A stretch of 64,000 bases of DNA from Vanessa cardui (GCF_905220365.1 NC_061147.1:8184001-8248000); one strand, 5' to 3'; shown: positions 44,527-55,469, numbered from the stretch's first letter. Program-made: numbers and translations. Notes: generated by a model from the sequence alone, not told the origin.

Positions 44527-44765
44527 ATAGTGTGTGCGACCACATGGACCCCCAGATAGTCACGAGAATCCATAGACAATGGCGCTGTAAAACATACTAC
44601 TCATTTCTTCATCAAAATCGCCGATGCGCAACCAAACTTGTGCTTGTGTGTGTATGTAGTTACACTGGCTCACTCACACTTCAAATCGGAAACTACAGTA
44701 CTGAGTAGTACTGTTTGGGGGTAGAATATCTAATGAGTACCTACCAAAATGGCTTGCACAACTAC
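44527..44765 (+). mobile_element. SINE-A, degraded
   Basis: CCATAGACAATGGCGCTGTA, GTAGTTACACTGGCTCACTC and AGTACTGAGTAGTACTGTTT in order. Confidence 0.6.
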
Positions 44766-45034
44766 ATAGTAAATAGTCTTGATACTAGTTCTAATAAATG
44801 AAGTATACGTGCGTCGTAACTAGGTCGAGTTTGTATTATATAATTGTAATATCTACTAAACTGCTGAATTGACAGAACGTTATATAAACTTTTTAATGTA
44901 AATAGTTCTTAATCGCTTGGAATAAACGTCACAGATACAAAATTGTCTAAAGTACCTCGAGTACTTAACGCAGTATTCGTTTGCTCGCGTAGAAAATGTT
45001 AATATATTTCCTAATGTTAAATATCACATCGACG

Positions 45035-45200
45035 TAAGGCCTGATTCTTTACAACACTTTATTCTAATTAAAAGTAGCTCATGTCCTGTCTCAGGCTCTA
45101 GACTATTTGTATACCAAATTTCATTGAAATCGGTACAGTAGATTTGCCGTGAAAGCGGGACAGACAGACATAGTTACTTTCGTTTTTATAATATTAGTGA
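45035..45200 (-). mobile_element. Second Helitron-like family, minus strand
   Basis: On the minus strand it starts TCACTAATATTATAAAAACG and has AAAGTAACTATGTCTGTCTG and TTTCAATGAAATTTGG. The other end is decayed. It abuts the mariner at 45210. Confidence 0.5.
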
Positions 45201-45209
45201 CCCTTATTA

Positions 45210-46477
45210 ATAGGTTGGGGAAAAAGTTTCTTCGTATTTTATATGAAAATTCAAAAAGTTTTTTTTTATAGTTTATTTACATTTGACTAAAGTATGTAGG
45301 TGCCATTTTGTTCCATAACTTTTTGCCATCTTGTTGGTAGTGACATGATCCCATTTCTGTAAAAATTTTGGAGCTTCTGATCGAAAAACTGCGACAAGTG
45401 GTTTTGGCAGTTCTCTCGTGATGTTAACCTGACACTGCCTAAGGAATTCTGCAGAGACCGAAACAGATGAAAATCTGAAGGTGCAAGGTCAGGACTATAC
45501 GGCGGATGCATTAATACCTCCCAGCCAAACTCTCGTAATTTTTGTTGAGTGGCTAAAGATGTGTGAGGTCTAGCGTTGTCATGGTGAAAAACCACACCCC
45601 TTCTGTTGATCAATTCGGGCCGCTTTCTCTCAATTTCTTGCTTCAATCTCATCAATTGTTCGCAATACAGTTCTGAATCGATGGTCCTGCCGGGCGGTAA
45701 CAGCTCATAACGAATGATGCCCTTCCAATCCCACCATACACGCAGCATTACCTTGTTGCGAGTTAATCCGGGTTTTGCCACAGTCTGTGAAGCTTGACCG
45801 GCCTTTGATCACGATCTTTTTCGCACGTTCTTGTCGTATGTGATCCACTTTTCATCATCAGTTATCAGCTTCTTCAAAAATGGTTCGGTTTCATTACGTC
45901 GTAATAAAGAATCACAAATGAGTACACGATTCATTAGGTTTCTTTCAGTGAGTTCATGAGGCACCCATATATCGAGCGTTTTTGTGTTCCCAGCTTTATT
46001 CAAATGAGTCAAAACCGTTTTGTGGTCAATTGCCAGTTCTTCAGCTACATCGTAACTACTAATATGCCTATCTTGCTCCACTTTTTCAAAAATGGCATCA
46101 ATTTTGTCCGTAACAGGGCGACCAGAGCGAGATGAGATCCGGCTTGAAAACGCTTAAACCAAACTTGCGCTACTCTTACAGATACTGCATTAGGTCCATA
46201 AACATCACAAATTTTTTTCGCGGCTTGAGTTGCATTTTTACCTTTTTTATAGTAAAATTTTAAAATGTATCGAATTTCTTCTTTAGATTCACTCATTTTA
46301 ACAACAACAAAAACAAAGAAAATCACACAAATTCCTAATTTGAATTTAGAAGTGCCTTCTTTAAAATTAAAACTTTTTATTGATACCAAAACCAGCCAGA
46401 TACAAATGGTATAGCCAAAGAGATTTTATTACAAGTTCATACATACTATATGCGAAAAGACTTTTTCCCCAACCTAA
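45210..46477 (-). mobile_element. mariner element, full length, copy 2
   Basis: 1268 bp with TA at 45208-45209 and 46478-46479. The ends are ATAGGTTGGGGAAAAAG and CTTTTTCCCCAACCTAA. It lies in opposite orientation to copy 1, about 34 kb away, and is clearly the same family by eye across its whole length. Confidence 0.93.
45287..46296 (-). pseudogene. mariner transposase, stop codon and deletion
   Basis: ATG at 46296 gives the intact N-terminus through AAKKICDVYGPNAVSVRVAQ and VWFKRFQAG. About 16 bases are then missing near 46135 relative to copy 1, shifting frame. The frame continues with EQDRHISSYDVAEELAIDHK to KNVRKRS, where Trp (TGG in copy 1) has become TGA at 45809-45811. The rest (HHDNARPH, SPDLAPSDFH) is open to the TAG at 45287. 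The first catalytic block reads TDDEKW instead of TGDEKW. All three lesions differ from those of copy 1. Confidence 0.92.
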
Positions 46478-46479
46478 TA

Positions 46480-48356
46480 ATATATGCTAGATATTTATAC
46501 ATGACTTTAAAGTAAAAAAAATAACAAAAACAAATGTTATCTTAAATCGTGTAATATATTTTACAACGAAAGTATGTTTAAAGTGGAGACTTCAATAGTC
46601 CACAGTTTCTTTACAATTTAAAGTATAAAAGAAAACTTTGAATGAATGAATCAATTCTTTTTTTTTTAAATAGATTGCTACTTCAATTTATAATACCTAG
46701 ATAGATAAAATAGATTACTATCTTCAATTCTATCAATACTTAGAACTATTAGTACTATTATTATTTTACGACTGAGCGGCGGCTCACAAAGTTTATACAA
46801 TAATAAAAATACTTAAGTATTTACCATCAAGACTTTTCAGGCATTATGTGAGTTTTGGTTTAAATATTAATAATAATATATATAATTGAGCTGCTTGCTA
46901 CATAGTGAAATATATGTAGTATATATCAAGCTCTTTTTATATAAGGAGTAAAAAGTCTTTAGAAAGACTACATTTTATTATGTCAAATTTTATTTTTTTA
47001 TGGTGTCTAACAGTGACATTCGGACCTCTATTTAACTTTTTGTCAACAAACGATGATTTTCGATGTTATAAGTTTAGTATGTATTTTGTTCAGAGAAAAG
47101 ACTACAATGGTCTTTAAAACATTTTCATTAGACATATTGTTGAATAACTATTCATTTTTCACTTTAATAAAATCAGTCACAATCTTTGTTTAATCAGATC
47201 TAATCTCTAGGGGCGTCAGTTGGGTGTTGCGATTAAGTTAAAATATTTTTTAAGTAATAAGTAAAATATAAAATAGATTTATAAATAAAACTGCCAGCAG
47301 ATGATATTATGATATGAGTACACAAACCTCCGAAACGTGCTATATTACTGGTGTAGGTACGTCTGATATTTATTTTATCACTTCAGTTTTATATTAAACA
47401 ATAACGTAACCTCATTTATTAGAGATTAATTCATAGTTTATTATCTATCCAAAAATGTCAAACAAAATTATGTTTTAAATTTCGAAAAGTTCAAATATTT
47501 TCTGAGCTTCTACTTCATACGCATTAAGCACACAATGTCTTAGAGAATACGTATATTCTGAGTAATACCGTCGGAACCTACTTAAACACTATCACATATA
47601 CAACCTAATTTATTCTACTAGTAGTTTTAATAGGGGCCATTTAAGCCGAAATTACCACTATTTATGACTACACTATATTGAAACACTATACTTGTTCAAA
47701 CAAGCCTTAATAGTTAATTAAAGTCGAAGTAACATCTTAACATGTGCTGCCATCTCTTGTAAAAGTGTAAAAACTCTACGCAAACGTTTACATAGATGGC
47801 GCTGTTACTAAATAATACATTAAATGGATTTATGAACAACGTGTTGTTTGAGTTTGACGCTAGATGTCACCTTTCAAATTATTTTAAATAAATAATGTTA
47901 ATATATTGACTTGGATAGCATTGGAGCGATTTCCATGGAAGTTTATTTGGTAGAAAGGACTTTGTGCAATGACAAATTACATTTTATCTAAACAGCAATA
48001 ATTTCAGTTGTATGTATGTAGGATGAAAAGGAGTAAGCCAGTAGAGCTACTTACAGGTTCAAGGTAATCACATTTCTAGTTCTGAAGTTTGGGTAGCATT
48101 GACACCGATGTGTAGTTATATTTTAAGTTTAGACCTTTTACTGTCAAGTGGTAGATTTTCCAGCCTGCTCTGTGTCTACTAATTTGACTACAAAATGAAC
48201 AAATACTATACAGTTTTTTTGTACGGCGCTACAGATCATAAGTTTTTTACCCTCCAGTAAATTGCCAATATAGTAAATAAATATATTAGCTATTTAATAT
48301 AGTACACCATGTACGGAGTTTCTTGTACATAATTTATACATTCAACTGAGTACATC
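46480..48356. other. Repeat-poor AT-rich stretch
   Basis: No SINE or LINE recognised. ATAGATGGCGCTGTTAC near 47790 is a short motif common in insect repeats. Possibly intergenic or intronic sequence 3' of the candidate exon at 48.4 kb. Confidence 0.35.
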
Positions 48357-48363
48357 TTTATTA
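48357..48363 (-). terminator. Polyadenylation signal AATAAAG
   Basis: On the minus strand AATAAAG lies about 55 bases after the TAG of the candidate terminal exon, an ordinary distance for a short 3' UTR; a GT-rich stretch (GTACATGGTGTACT) follows. Confidence 0.4.
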
Positions 48364-48416
48364 ACATAAGAATTAATAACATTAAATGCTTAAATATATA
48401 CAAATATGAACTAAAA

Positions 48417-48500
48417 CTAGTTACTATACAAATCTTGACCGCGTTGAATTGTAGCAAGAATGCTAGCAGCATTTCCCCGTTGAATCGCAATTCCGATCAT
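48417..48500 (-). CDS. Candidate terminal coding exon, product unknown
   Basis: On the minus strand a strong acceptor (TTAGTTTTTTTGCCAG) precedes 27 codons, MIGIAIQRGNAASILATIQR then GQDLYSN, ending TAG at 48417-48419. The other two frames close within the exon. Codon use is richer in G and C than the surroundings, and AATAAAG follows. The peptide repeats IQRG, has no membrane segment, and is not one I recognise. Upstream exons would lie above 48500. The last codons and UTR recur at 1635-1703, so either a gene end was copied or both belong to an unrecognised repeat. Confidence 0.4.
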   Translation of the reverse strand: MIGIAIQRGNAASILATIQRGQDLYSN

Positions 48501-49057
48501 CTGGCAAAAAAACTAATTCTCATAATTACGCGAAATATAGAAAATATTTAAGTCTGTCCTTAAATAATAAATTTATTAAATCTTTAATTCGTTTTTCCTA
48601 TGAATTAAATTTCAAAAGTGATCAAATATACAAATATATTTCATTCAAACAAACTTCAAATGAGTATACTAAGAAATATACCTACAGAATAAAGTAGGGG
48701 ACCCTGCATAATATATAGTCAATTATACAATTTTAAATGATCGTAACCAAAACTAGTAGTATTGAATATAGTAACCGGCCATTTAGTAGTACATCTATAT
48801 TTTGTTTGACGTGATTACGTAGACGGAAGCATCGCGATCACGACACGCGAGATGACAATGGCCTAGATAATAAAAATTTAACTATTAATAGTATCAATAT
48901 ATTTAGGTAACCGACGCCATTTTGTTTAACGTGCGGTAATTTTGTTTATAATCCTTATTTTACCAGATATATTGCATTATTACTGAATTAAGAGTGATGT
49001 TTAATTTCGATGAGATATTGTCGAAATCTCGTTTTCCTTTTTTTTCTATAAATTGAA
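48501..49057. other. Spacer
   Basis: AT-rich; a small GC rise near 48800-48860 (GTAGACGGAAGCATCGCGAT) has no recognised feature. Confidence 0.35.
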
Positions 49058-49222
49058 ACGGTTTGGAACATGCACCACGCTGTTCCAATGCATCTTGGTG
49101 GAATACACATGTGGCAGAATTTCTATGAAGTTAGACACATGCAGGTTTCCTCACGATGTTTTCCTTCAGCGCCGAGCATGAGATGAATTATAAAAACAAA
49201 TTAAGCACATATGGATATTCAA
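49058..49222 (-). mobile_element. SINE-C middle fragment, minus strand
   Basis: CACCACGCTGTTCCAATGCA, AATACACATGTGGCAGAATT and CTCACGATGTTTTCCTTCAG; both ends are missing. Confidence 0.75.
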
Positions 49223-49679
49223 TAATCAACAATTGCCAAAAAAACAATGAAATACCCTCAGCTTCTTTCGCTCGTTCTTCTCAGATCAGTGTATTTGTGT
49301 TTTAGAATCGGTAGTAGTGTTAAATTTGACGATCAATAAGTAAGTGAAATGCTTCTACATTTAATAAAGGAATTTGATTTGATTTCATTTTTTTTGTAAA
49401 GACTCTATGCCAACACTATTAATATTATACCTCAATAATTTTCTATCGATATATTTTTTCGAAGCGAAGTCACATCACTATCTTCGAACTTGACGTCAAC
49501 ATATCCGCACGACGGCAACATAAATTTCAAACGTAAATATACAAAATCGTAAACTATTCAAGCTCATTGTATAGTAAAGCGTTCGCTTGGTATCATGTCC
49601 GGTGTTTTGGTATTAACTAATGATATATAGATACATATATATAATGAGATACTATGTCCCTTGTGCTAGTTACATTTTT
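49223..49679. other. Spacer with a possible LINE tail
   Basis: Around 49260-49400 GCTCGTTCTTCTCAGATCAG and AAATGCTTCTACATTTAATA resemble a decayed LINE 3' end ending in AATTTGATTTGATTT. Confidence 0.3.
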
Positions 49680-49958
49680 TTTGGTATAGCTTGGTGGACG
49701 AGTATATGGGCCACCTGATGGTAAGTGGTCACCATAGACAAAGAAGCTGTAAGAAATATTAACTGTTCCTTACATCGTCAATGTGCCACCAACCTTGGGA
49801 ACTATGATGTTATGTCCCTTGTGCCTGTAGTTACACTTGCTCACTCACCCTTCAAACCGGAACACAACAATACTGATTACTGTTGTTTGGCGGTAGAATA
49901 ACTGAGGAGTGGCTGGTACCTACCGAGACGGGCTTCCACAAAGCTCTACCACCAAGTG
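49680..49958 (+). mobile_element. SINE-A, full-length
   Basis: GGGCCACCTGATGGTAAGTG, CCACCAACCTTGGGAACTAT, CCTTCAAACCGGAACACAAC and GCTCTACCACCAAGTG; a short deletion removes the CATCGCC segment. Confidence 0.85.
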
Positions 49959-50084
49959 AATTGATTCACATACCTATAAAATCGGTAATATCGCATTGGT
50001 TTGGTAAATAACAATACTTATTATTGTTTCTCGTTACTTATTGCTGTTCTAATTAATTGCCCGTATTATATTATATATATGTCA

Positions 50085-50135
50085 CCGAGAGATTACAAAA
50101 TGCGTTAGATTACAATCGCGAAAAATAATGCCTTA
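50085..50135. repeat. Palindromic head of the 26056-type repeat
   Basis: GTCACCGAGAGATTACAAAA and GTTAGATTACAATCGCG parallel 26050-26085. Confidence 0.5.
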
Positions 50136-50162
50136 AATTACATTCATATTTCACAAATCAAA

Positions 50163-50500
50163 TAAAATCAAAATAAACTTTATTCAAGTAGGCTTTTACA
50201 AGCACTTTTGAATCGTCAAATAACAATTAAGTGAAGCTACCACCGGTTCGGAAAGTAGATTCTACCGAGAAGAACCGGCAAGAAATTCAGTAGTTACTCT
50301 TTTTCAACAATTAAAAAATACAAAGTCATGTTAGTTAATACAATTATTTTAATTAACATATCCTGCTTGGAAGTCAACAGGTATTAATTCCACGCTTTTT
50401 TATCATCTACAAATTCTTGTATCGAATATACCTTTTTTACCAATGTTTTTTTTACAAACGATTGGAATTTACTAAAATTTAAAAATCCTAATTAAAGTTT
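50163..50500 (-). mobile_element. Jockey-type LINE 3' end, 5'-truncated
   Basis: Reverse complement of the last part of the LINE at 57.9-59.1 kb: the ATTTTGATTTTATT tail, the CGGTTCTTCTCGGTAG UTR, and the ORF end (CGATACAAGAATTTGTAGAT, AAAAAAGCGTGG). Truncated inside the ORF near 50500. Confidence 0.8.
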
Positions 50501-50639
50501 ATGACGCTTCGATATATATATATAGGTATATATGTCGCAGATGCCATCTATTGCATAAGCTAAAAGACAGTTGTGGTTAGTGCGTTGCCCTAGGTCGAGC
50601 CTGGTACGGTTGACGTATACCTCCTAGCCCGGGCTTGTC

Positions 50640-50808
50640 CGCAACGGTGTTAGTGGGTTTTGACCTAGTGAGTCAGGATCTTACTCTCAAAGACTGCTGA
50701 ATGGATTTTGAAGAAATTTTACAATAATATAGGTTACACATCATAATAACATATAGGCAACAATTTATAGATATATATCAAGTACACGTGCGACGCACCC
50801 ATCGCTAG
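50640..50808 (+). mobile_element. Helitron-like element, third subfamily
   Basis: Ends with a hairpin GTGCG-A-CGCAC followed by CCATCGCTAG and T, the Helitron-like terminus. The upstream body (CTCAAAGACTGCTGAATGGA) is the usual conserved region in another sequence version. The 5' end is uncertain. Confidence 0.5.
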
Positions 50809-50827
50809 TAAACACATACAAAATTTG

Positions 50828-51045
50828 CATCAACAACAACAACAGCAACAACAGCCTGTAAATTCCCACTGCTGGGCTAAAGGCCTCCTCTCCCTTTGAG
50901 GAGAAGGTTTGGAACATATTCCTTTCCTCACGATGTTTACCTCCGCTGAGCACGAGATGAATTATAAAGACAAATTAAACACATGAATCAGCGGTGCTAG
51001 ACAGGCGGTTAAGATGCGCGCGTTCTAACCACTGGGCCATCTCGA
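50828..51045 (-). mobile_element. SINE-C with internal deletions, minus strand
   Basis: (CAA)n tail, ACTGCTGGGCTAAAGGCC, then a jump from GGTTTGGAACATATTCC to TTTCCTCACGATG; it ends with TTCTAACCACTGGGCCATC. Confidence 0.85.
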
Positions 51046-51794
51046 TTTGCATACAACGCTAATACAGTAAGCAAATATGCTATCGTGTGTGTGAAATATC
51101 TTTGTAAAAAAAACAAATAGGTACAATTTCGAAATTCGATTTCATTTCAACAAATGAAATAATAGTGATATGCTGAGTGACAGCTAATGCCATTGTGTCG
51201 TTATATTTGTTGATACAAGTAACATAAATTAAATTGTTACTTTAATGTGTATCGGCAGCTTCGTTTTATGTTTTAACAAACGGTATGTATCATCTTGTAG
51301 ACGAGGGCTGTACAAAGGGCTCAGATCTATCCAGCCTTGGTAACCAAACCACTCGTTACCAGTAAAAAATGCAAATTTTCCATTTACTGAAGGTAAAATA
51401 TTTGAAAACGAGGTTTAAAGGAGGTTAGGTTAGATTCGTTTTTTTATATAAAAAAAAAAATTAATACTAAATAAATTTCTTATTTTGAAATTCGATTTTC
51501 GAAAACGATTTCTGCTATTTCAATTTGAGTTATTTTTTAAATAAAAATTTAAAATTCCTTTATGTAGTTGCCCCCTGGGAACAATAAGACATTTTGATTA
51601 GTCCGGAATACATTTCTAGACTGTAACAAAATTTGCTGTAACTGTTTTGTTTCCTCTTTTAATGACCCTTGTTTATGATACGCTTATGATAATTCATATT
51701 TATTCAGTAAAATGACATTTGATCAATGCTGCATTAAAAAAAGATGGAATAAGATCTCAATCAAAACATAAACTCCTTTATTCAAAACTAGTAG
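51046..51794. other. Spacer, nothing recognised
   Basis: AT-rich, no family match. Confidence 0.4.
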
Positions 51795-51972
51795 TCCCCC
51801 GCAGCTTAACACGCGTTTTAGAGGCCAATTGTCATTTGTTAGGCAAAAATAGTAGCCTGTGTCCTCTTTTGGAGATCAACTTAACTTCATACCAAATACC
51901 ATCAAATTCAGTTCACGGGTTTGGTCCTGAAACAGCGATAGACATACAGACAGAGTTATTTTGACATTTATA
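51795..51972 (-). mobile_element. Second Helitron-like family, minus strand
   Basis: CCCCGCAGCTTAACACGCG, AATTGTCATTTGTTAGGCAA and GACATACAGACAGAGTTATT in reverse order of the family. Confidence 0.5.
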
Positions 51973-52040
51973 ATCATCATCACCATCAACAGCCTATCTT
52001 CGTCCACTGCTGGACATAGGCCTCTACAATAGGCTATTTG
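51973..52040 (-). mobile_element. RTE-like LINE 3' terminus
   Basis: ATCATCATCACCATCAAC tail then CGTCCACTGCTGGACATAGG, the reverse complement of the end seen at 33445-33485. Confidence 0.6.
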
Positions 52041-52164
52041 ACTGGTTTTGAAAATCCATTCTATATTATTTAGTAGAAGTTAAGGAATCCAGTAATAGTT
52101 GAGTTTTTTTATTTCTAGTACATATTTGCCGAAAAATATCATATTAAAAATTCCATACTTAAAT

Positions 52165-52345
52165 AGCGCGCAAAAACGCTACTTGAACAATATGGCGCTG
52201 CAATGGGATCGGTGACGTCACTTTGTTGTATTTTAATCTGTGGTACATATAGTAGAAAAGCAAAGTTTACAAGAAAGCGACTTCATCATAAGCCCGGCCA
52301 ATCAGGATCGTTTTGTGTCACGTGAAAAACGTTTGAAAAAAAGCA
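52165..52345. promoter_or_regulatory. Motif-dense block (CRE, CCAAT, E-box)
   Basis: TGACGTCA at 52213-52220, CCAAT at 52298-52302 and CACGTG at 52319-52324 fall within about 110 bases in a local GC rise. I have an impression that this sequence is dispersed in other lepidopteran genomes, which would make it a repeat and not a single-gene promoter. It is single-copy in this window. Confidence 0.35.
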
Positions 52346-52546
52346 TTTATATTTATGGATTTTTGAATAAATTAAGTCTTATTTTCAACTTTCGTTAGCA
52401 AATAACCATTTTTAAATTCATAATATACACTGATTACAATAATTCACAATTTATTTTTCGCATTGTCAAATAGCTTATTGCACGCCACTGTGATCGTTCT
52501 TCGGCATTACGACATTTACAATATTGATAAAAATTAGCAAACAATA

Positions 52547-52726
52547 ATGCTTCGATACATAGAAGATATTAATAAACCAGAAACATTGGTACCAAGAACC
52601 AGAATTATTCAAAAAGTGACTCAGTATTTAACAGGCACGATATGTTTTTTGGAAATTGTATTATTGACGCTTGTAACACTGGGAAGGGTGGCCATTGAAA
52701 ATGTTGCAAAGTCAATAGGGATGTGA
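52547..52726 (+). CDS. 59-codon ORF with membrane segment, possible short protein or broken gene start
   Basis: ATG at 52547 (A at -3) encodes MLRYIEDINKPETLVPRTRI, then IQKVTQYLTG, a hydrophobic stretch ICFLEIVLLTLVTLGRVAI (about residues 32-50), then ENVAKSIGM and TGA. A charged N-terminus followed by a single membrane helix and a basic tail resembles the anchor that precedes the Rossmann fold in membrane-bound short-chain dehydrogenases. That is only a topology guess; no TGxxxGxG follows in any frame. It starts about 200 bases downstream of the motif block at 52165-52345. It may be a real small gene, a lone first exon or a pseudogene remnant. No donor site is evident at its end. Confidence 0.3.
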   Translation: MLRYIEDINKPETLVPRTRIIQKVTQYLTGTICFLEIVLLTLVTLGRVAIENVAKSIGM

Positions 52727-53254
52727 TTACAAATTACAGTAATACAGGATAATTTGATTACGTTATGAGGGTTGAAAATTATGAGAGGGTTAGAAGGCTT
52801 TGTTGGCAAAATGTCATGTCACGGTCCGGTTGGAGCGAAGTGGCTTTCTTTTTGGTAAATACATAATAAAAAAATGACAAATAATTAAAATTGAATCATA
52901 ATCATTTTTATGAAAAATTCCGTCTGAAATAAAACAGAAAAATAATTTCAGTAATGCTTTGTATTAAAGCCTTAAATGTTAGAAAGAGAAAGAAATAATA
53001 AGAAAGAGAGGAAAAAATCTCCTGATCGTGACGATTTCTGCCATTTTACTTAACTGGAACCGTAAAAAGAACGAATCCATAAAATATACAGGTTACGTAG
53101 ACTGTTGAACAAATTGACCTTCTATATCTTTTCTTGACCTTCCATTACCTTCTAATCTTGAACTCCAGGAAAGGACAGGCAATACGTGACCAATCCCTTA
53201 AAACTATTAGTCATTAATAAATTTGACACGTGCTATAAATTATACAATTCTTTT
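52727..53254. other. Spacer, nothing recognised
   Basis: AT-rich; GAGAGGGTTAGAAGGC just after the ORF gives no recognisable coding continuation. Confidence 0.35.
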
Positions 53255-53522
53255 TATGGAATAGGTAGGCGGACGAGCGCATGGGCCACCTGATAGTAAG
53301 TAGTCATCACCCTTAGACAATGACGCTGTAAGAAATATTAACTATTCCTTACATCGTCAATGCGCCACCTTGAGAACTAAGATGTTATGTCCCTTGTGCC
53401 TGTAGTTACACTGGCTCACTCGCCCTTCAAACCGGAACACAACAATACTGCCTACTGTTATTGAATATCTGATGAGTGGGTGGTACCTACCAGGCGGGCT
53501 TGCACAAAGCCCTACCACAAAG
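53255..53522 (+). mobile_element. SINE-A, full-length with small deletions
   Basis: GCATGGGCCACCTGATAGTA, GACAATGACGCTGTAAGAAA, TTCAAACCGGAACACAACAA and GGCTTGCACAAAGCCCTACC. Confidence 0.85.
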
Positions 53523-54189
53523 AAAATGTTATGAATTCCAAAGGATATTAATACAAATTATTTTTTAAAAGTACCGTATTTAGAAAGAAATGTATCAATG
53601 TTCTGCGTCCGTACTTCGTTTATCAATCAGACGATAAAACCTTAACATTAAACCATCATTGTTAACGTCATTGCATTTCGGAACAGTAAAACAGACAGAC
53701 ACTGTTTACCGTTGAAGATTTATCTAACAACGCCTAACTGACTCACTCAAACTCCGCTCCGGAAAAGGTACCATGGGTCCGAAACTCATATCATACTCGT
53801 TCATGAACTCGAAACGAGATTGTATTAAAATAAAAAATTTAAATTGTTTAAATTGATTGATTGTTCTACTTGAAGTGTAGTGGTATAATTCCATGTTTAA
53901 TTTGTGTATATAAACATCTACACTAATAAAGTTAATATTTTTTACATAACCAATGTCTGTACGGAATAGAGACCACTTGCCTTGCCTAACTATACATATG
54001 TTTATAATAGAATGAATTATATATTGTTAATTTTTTATCTATATTTATTACTATTATATTGATAAACTTAATATTTATAAATTCTCCTAGTAATCATCAA
54101 CTGACGATATCACTTGACCGGATGTTTTTAATTTTTTCCCATTCATTTTTATGTATAGAATTAGATTTTTTTTCTTACTACAAGTATTT
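53523..54189. other. Spacer, nothing recognised
   Basis: AT-rich; CACTAATAAAGTTAAT near 53930 may be a remnant of the second Helitron-like family start. Confidence 0.3.
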
Positions 54190-54191
54190 AA

Positions 54192-54270
54192 AACGGGATA
54201 TTTACCATGTTTTTTATTTTTATTTGTTTTAAATCGATATTTCGATATTATCTACGAATGTTTTGTTCAC
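54192..54270. mobile_element. Penelope-like terminal repeat, truncated
   Basis: ACGGGATATTTACCATGTTT, AATCGATATTTCGATATTAT and ACGAATGTTTTGTTCACGAG match 19984-20065; it is cut off by the GA microsatellite. Confidence 0.4.
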
Positions 54271-54281
54271 GAGAGAGAGAG

Positions 54282-54318
<37 letters not shown>
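54271..54318. repeat. (GA)n microsatellite with GATA interruption
   Basis: GAGAGA runs interrupted once by GATAGATA. Confidence 0.95.
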
Positions 54319-54321
<3 letters not shown>

Positions 54322-54738
54322 CAGTCTTGCGAACGGTCTTCTAATAAAAATAACCATGATAATTTAAAATGTTAAATAGATTTTTTTGGCTCTTGGTCCT
54401 CTTGTATAATTAATAGATTACAGGGTACGACTGATCATTTTAAATCACAAAATTATGATCCCGCGCCATGATCGTTTGCCTAAATTTATATTGTTTTTAC
54501 ACGAGTCCACTGTCAAGTCAATTTAATGTGAAAACTCGTAATTCCGTAACATATGTATATAATCGAGTTTCAATAGTAGTATCACTCGTGTGCGATACAT
54601 CAGAGTGTATTTTCAGTGATATTGCAAGTACGCGCGATCTACGTAAACGCCGCTGAGTCTGCCAGTAGTGCGCGTGGCTTTGCATGTGTGGGCTGCCAAT
54701 GAATAGGAAAAAAGAGATGTGCCAAATTAAATATCAAT

Positions 54739-55028
54739 TACTTGGTGGTAGGGCTTTGTGCAAACCCGTCTGAGTAGATACCACCCACTCATCAGATATT
54801 CTACCGCCAAAAAACAGTACTCAGTATTGTTGTGTTCCGGTCTGAAGGGTGAGTGAGCCAGTGTAACTACAGGCACAAGGGACATAACATCTTAGTTCCC
54901 AAGGTTGGTGGCACATTGACGACGTAAGGAATAGTTAATATTTCTTACAGAGTCATTGTCTATGGATGATGGTGACCACTTACCATCAGGTGGCCTATAT
55001 GCTCGTCCGCCAACCTATAACATAAAAA
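54739..55028 (-). mobile_element. SINE-A, full-length, minus strand
   Basis: ACTTGGTGGTAGGGCTTTGT, GAGTGAGCCAGTGTAACTAC, CCCAAGGTTGGTGGCACATT and CATATGCTAGTC-like region (CTATATGCTCGTCCGCC) followed by an A run. Confidence 0.88.
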
Positions 55029-55031
55029 AAA

Positions 55032-55330
55032 AACAACAACAACAGCCTGTAAATTTCCCAATTGCTAGGCTAAGGCCTCTTCTTCCTTTGCGGAGAAGGT
55101 TTGCAACATATTCCATCACGCTGTTCCAATACAGGTTGGTAGAATATACATGTTGCAGAATTTATATGAAATAAGACACATGCAGGTTTCCTCACGACGT
55201 TTTCCTTCACGTCCGAGCACGAGATGAATTATAAACACAACGTAAGCACATGAATATTCAGCGGTGCTCGCCTGGGTTCGAACTCGCAATCATCGGTTAA
55301 TATACACTAACCACTGAGCCATCTCTGCTC
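55032..55330 (-). mobile_element. SINE-C, near-complete, minus strand
   Basis: (ACA)n tail, AATTGCTAGGCTAAGGCCTC, ATCACGCTGTTCCAATACAG, CTCACGACGTTTTCCTTCAC, TCGAACTCGCAATCATCG and CCACTGAGCCATCTC. It abuts the preceding SINE-A. Confidence 0.88.
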
Positions 55331-55469
55331 AGTCAGCCAAATTATATAGTGGGTATAATTAATAGTAGGAAATTGATCAATAGCAATAGGATTTCGAACG
55401 AAAGTCGAAGCGTTATGCAACGTTATATGTTAACATTAAGTTGGAACGATAATGATGCATTATGTTTAT

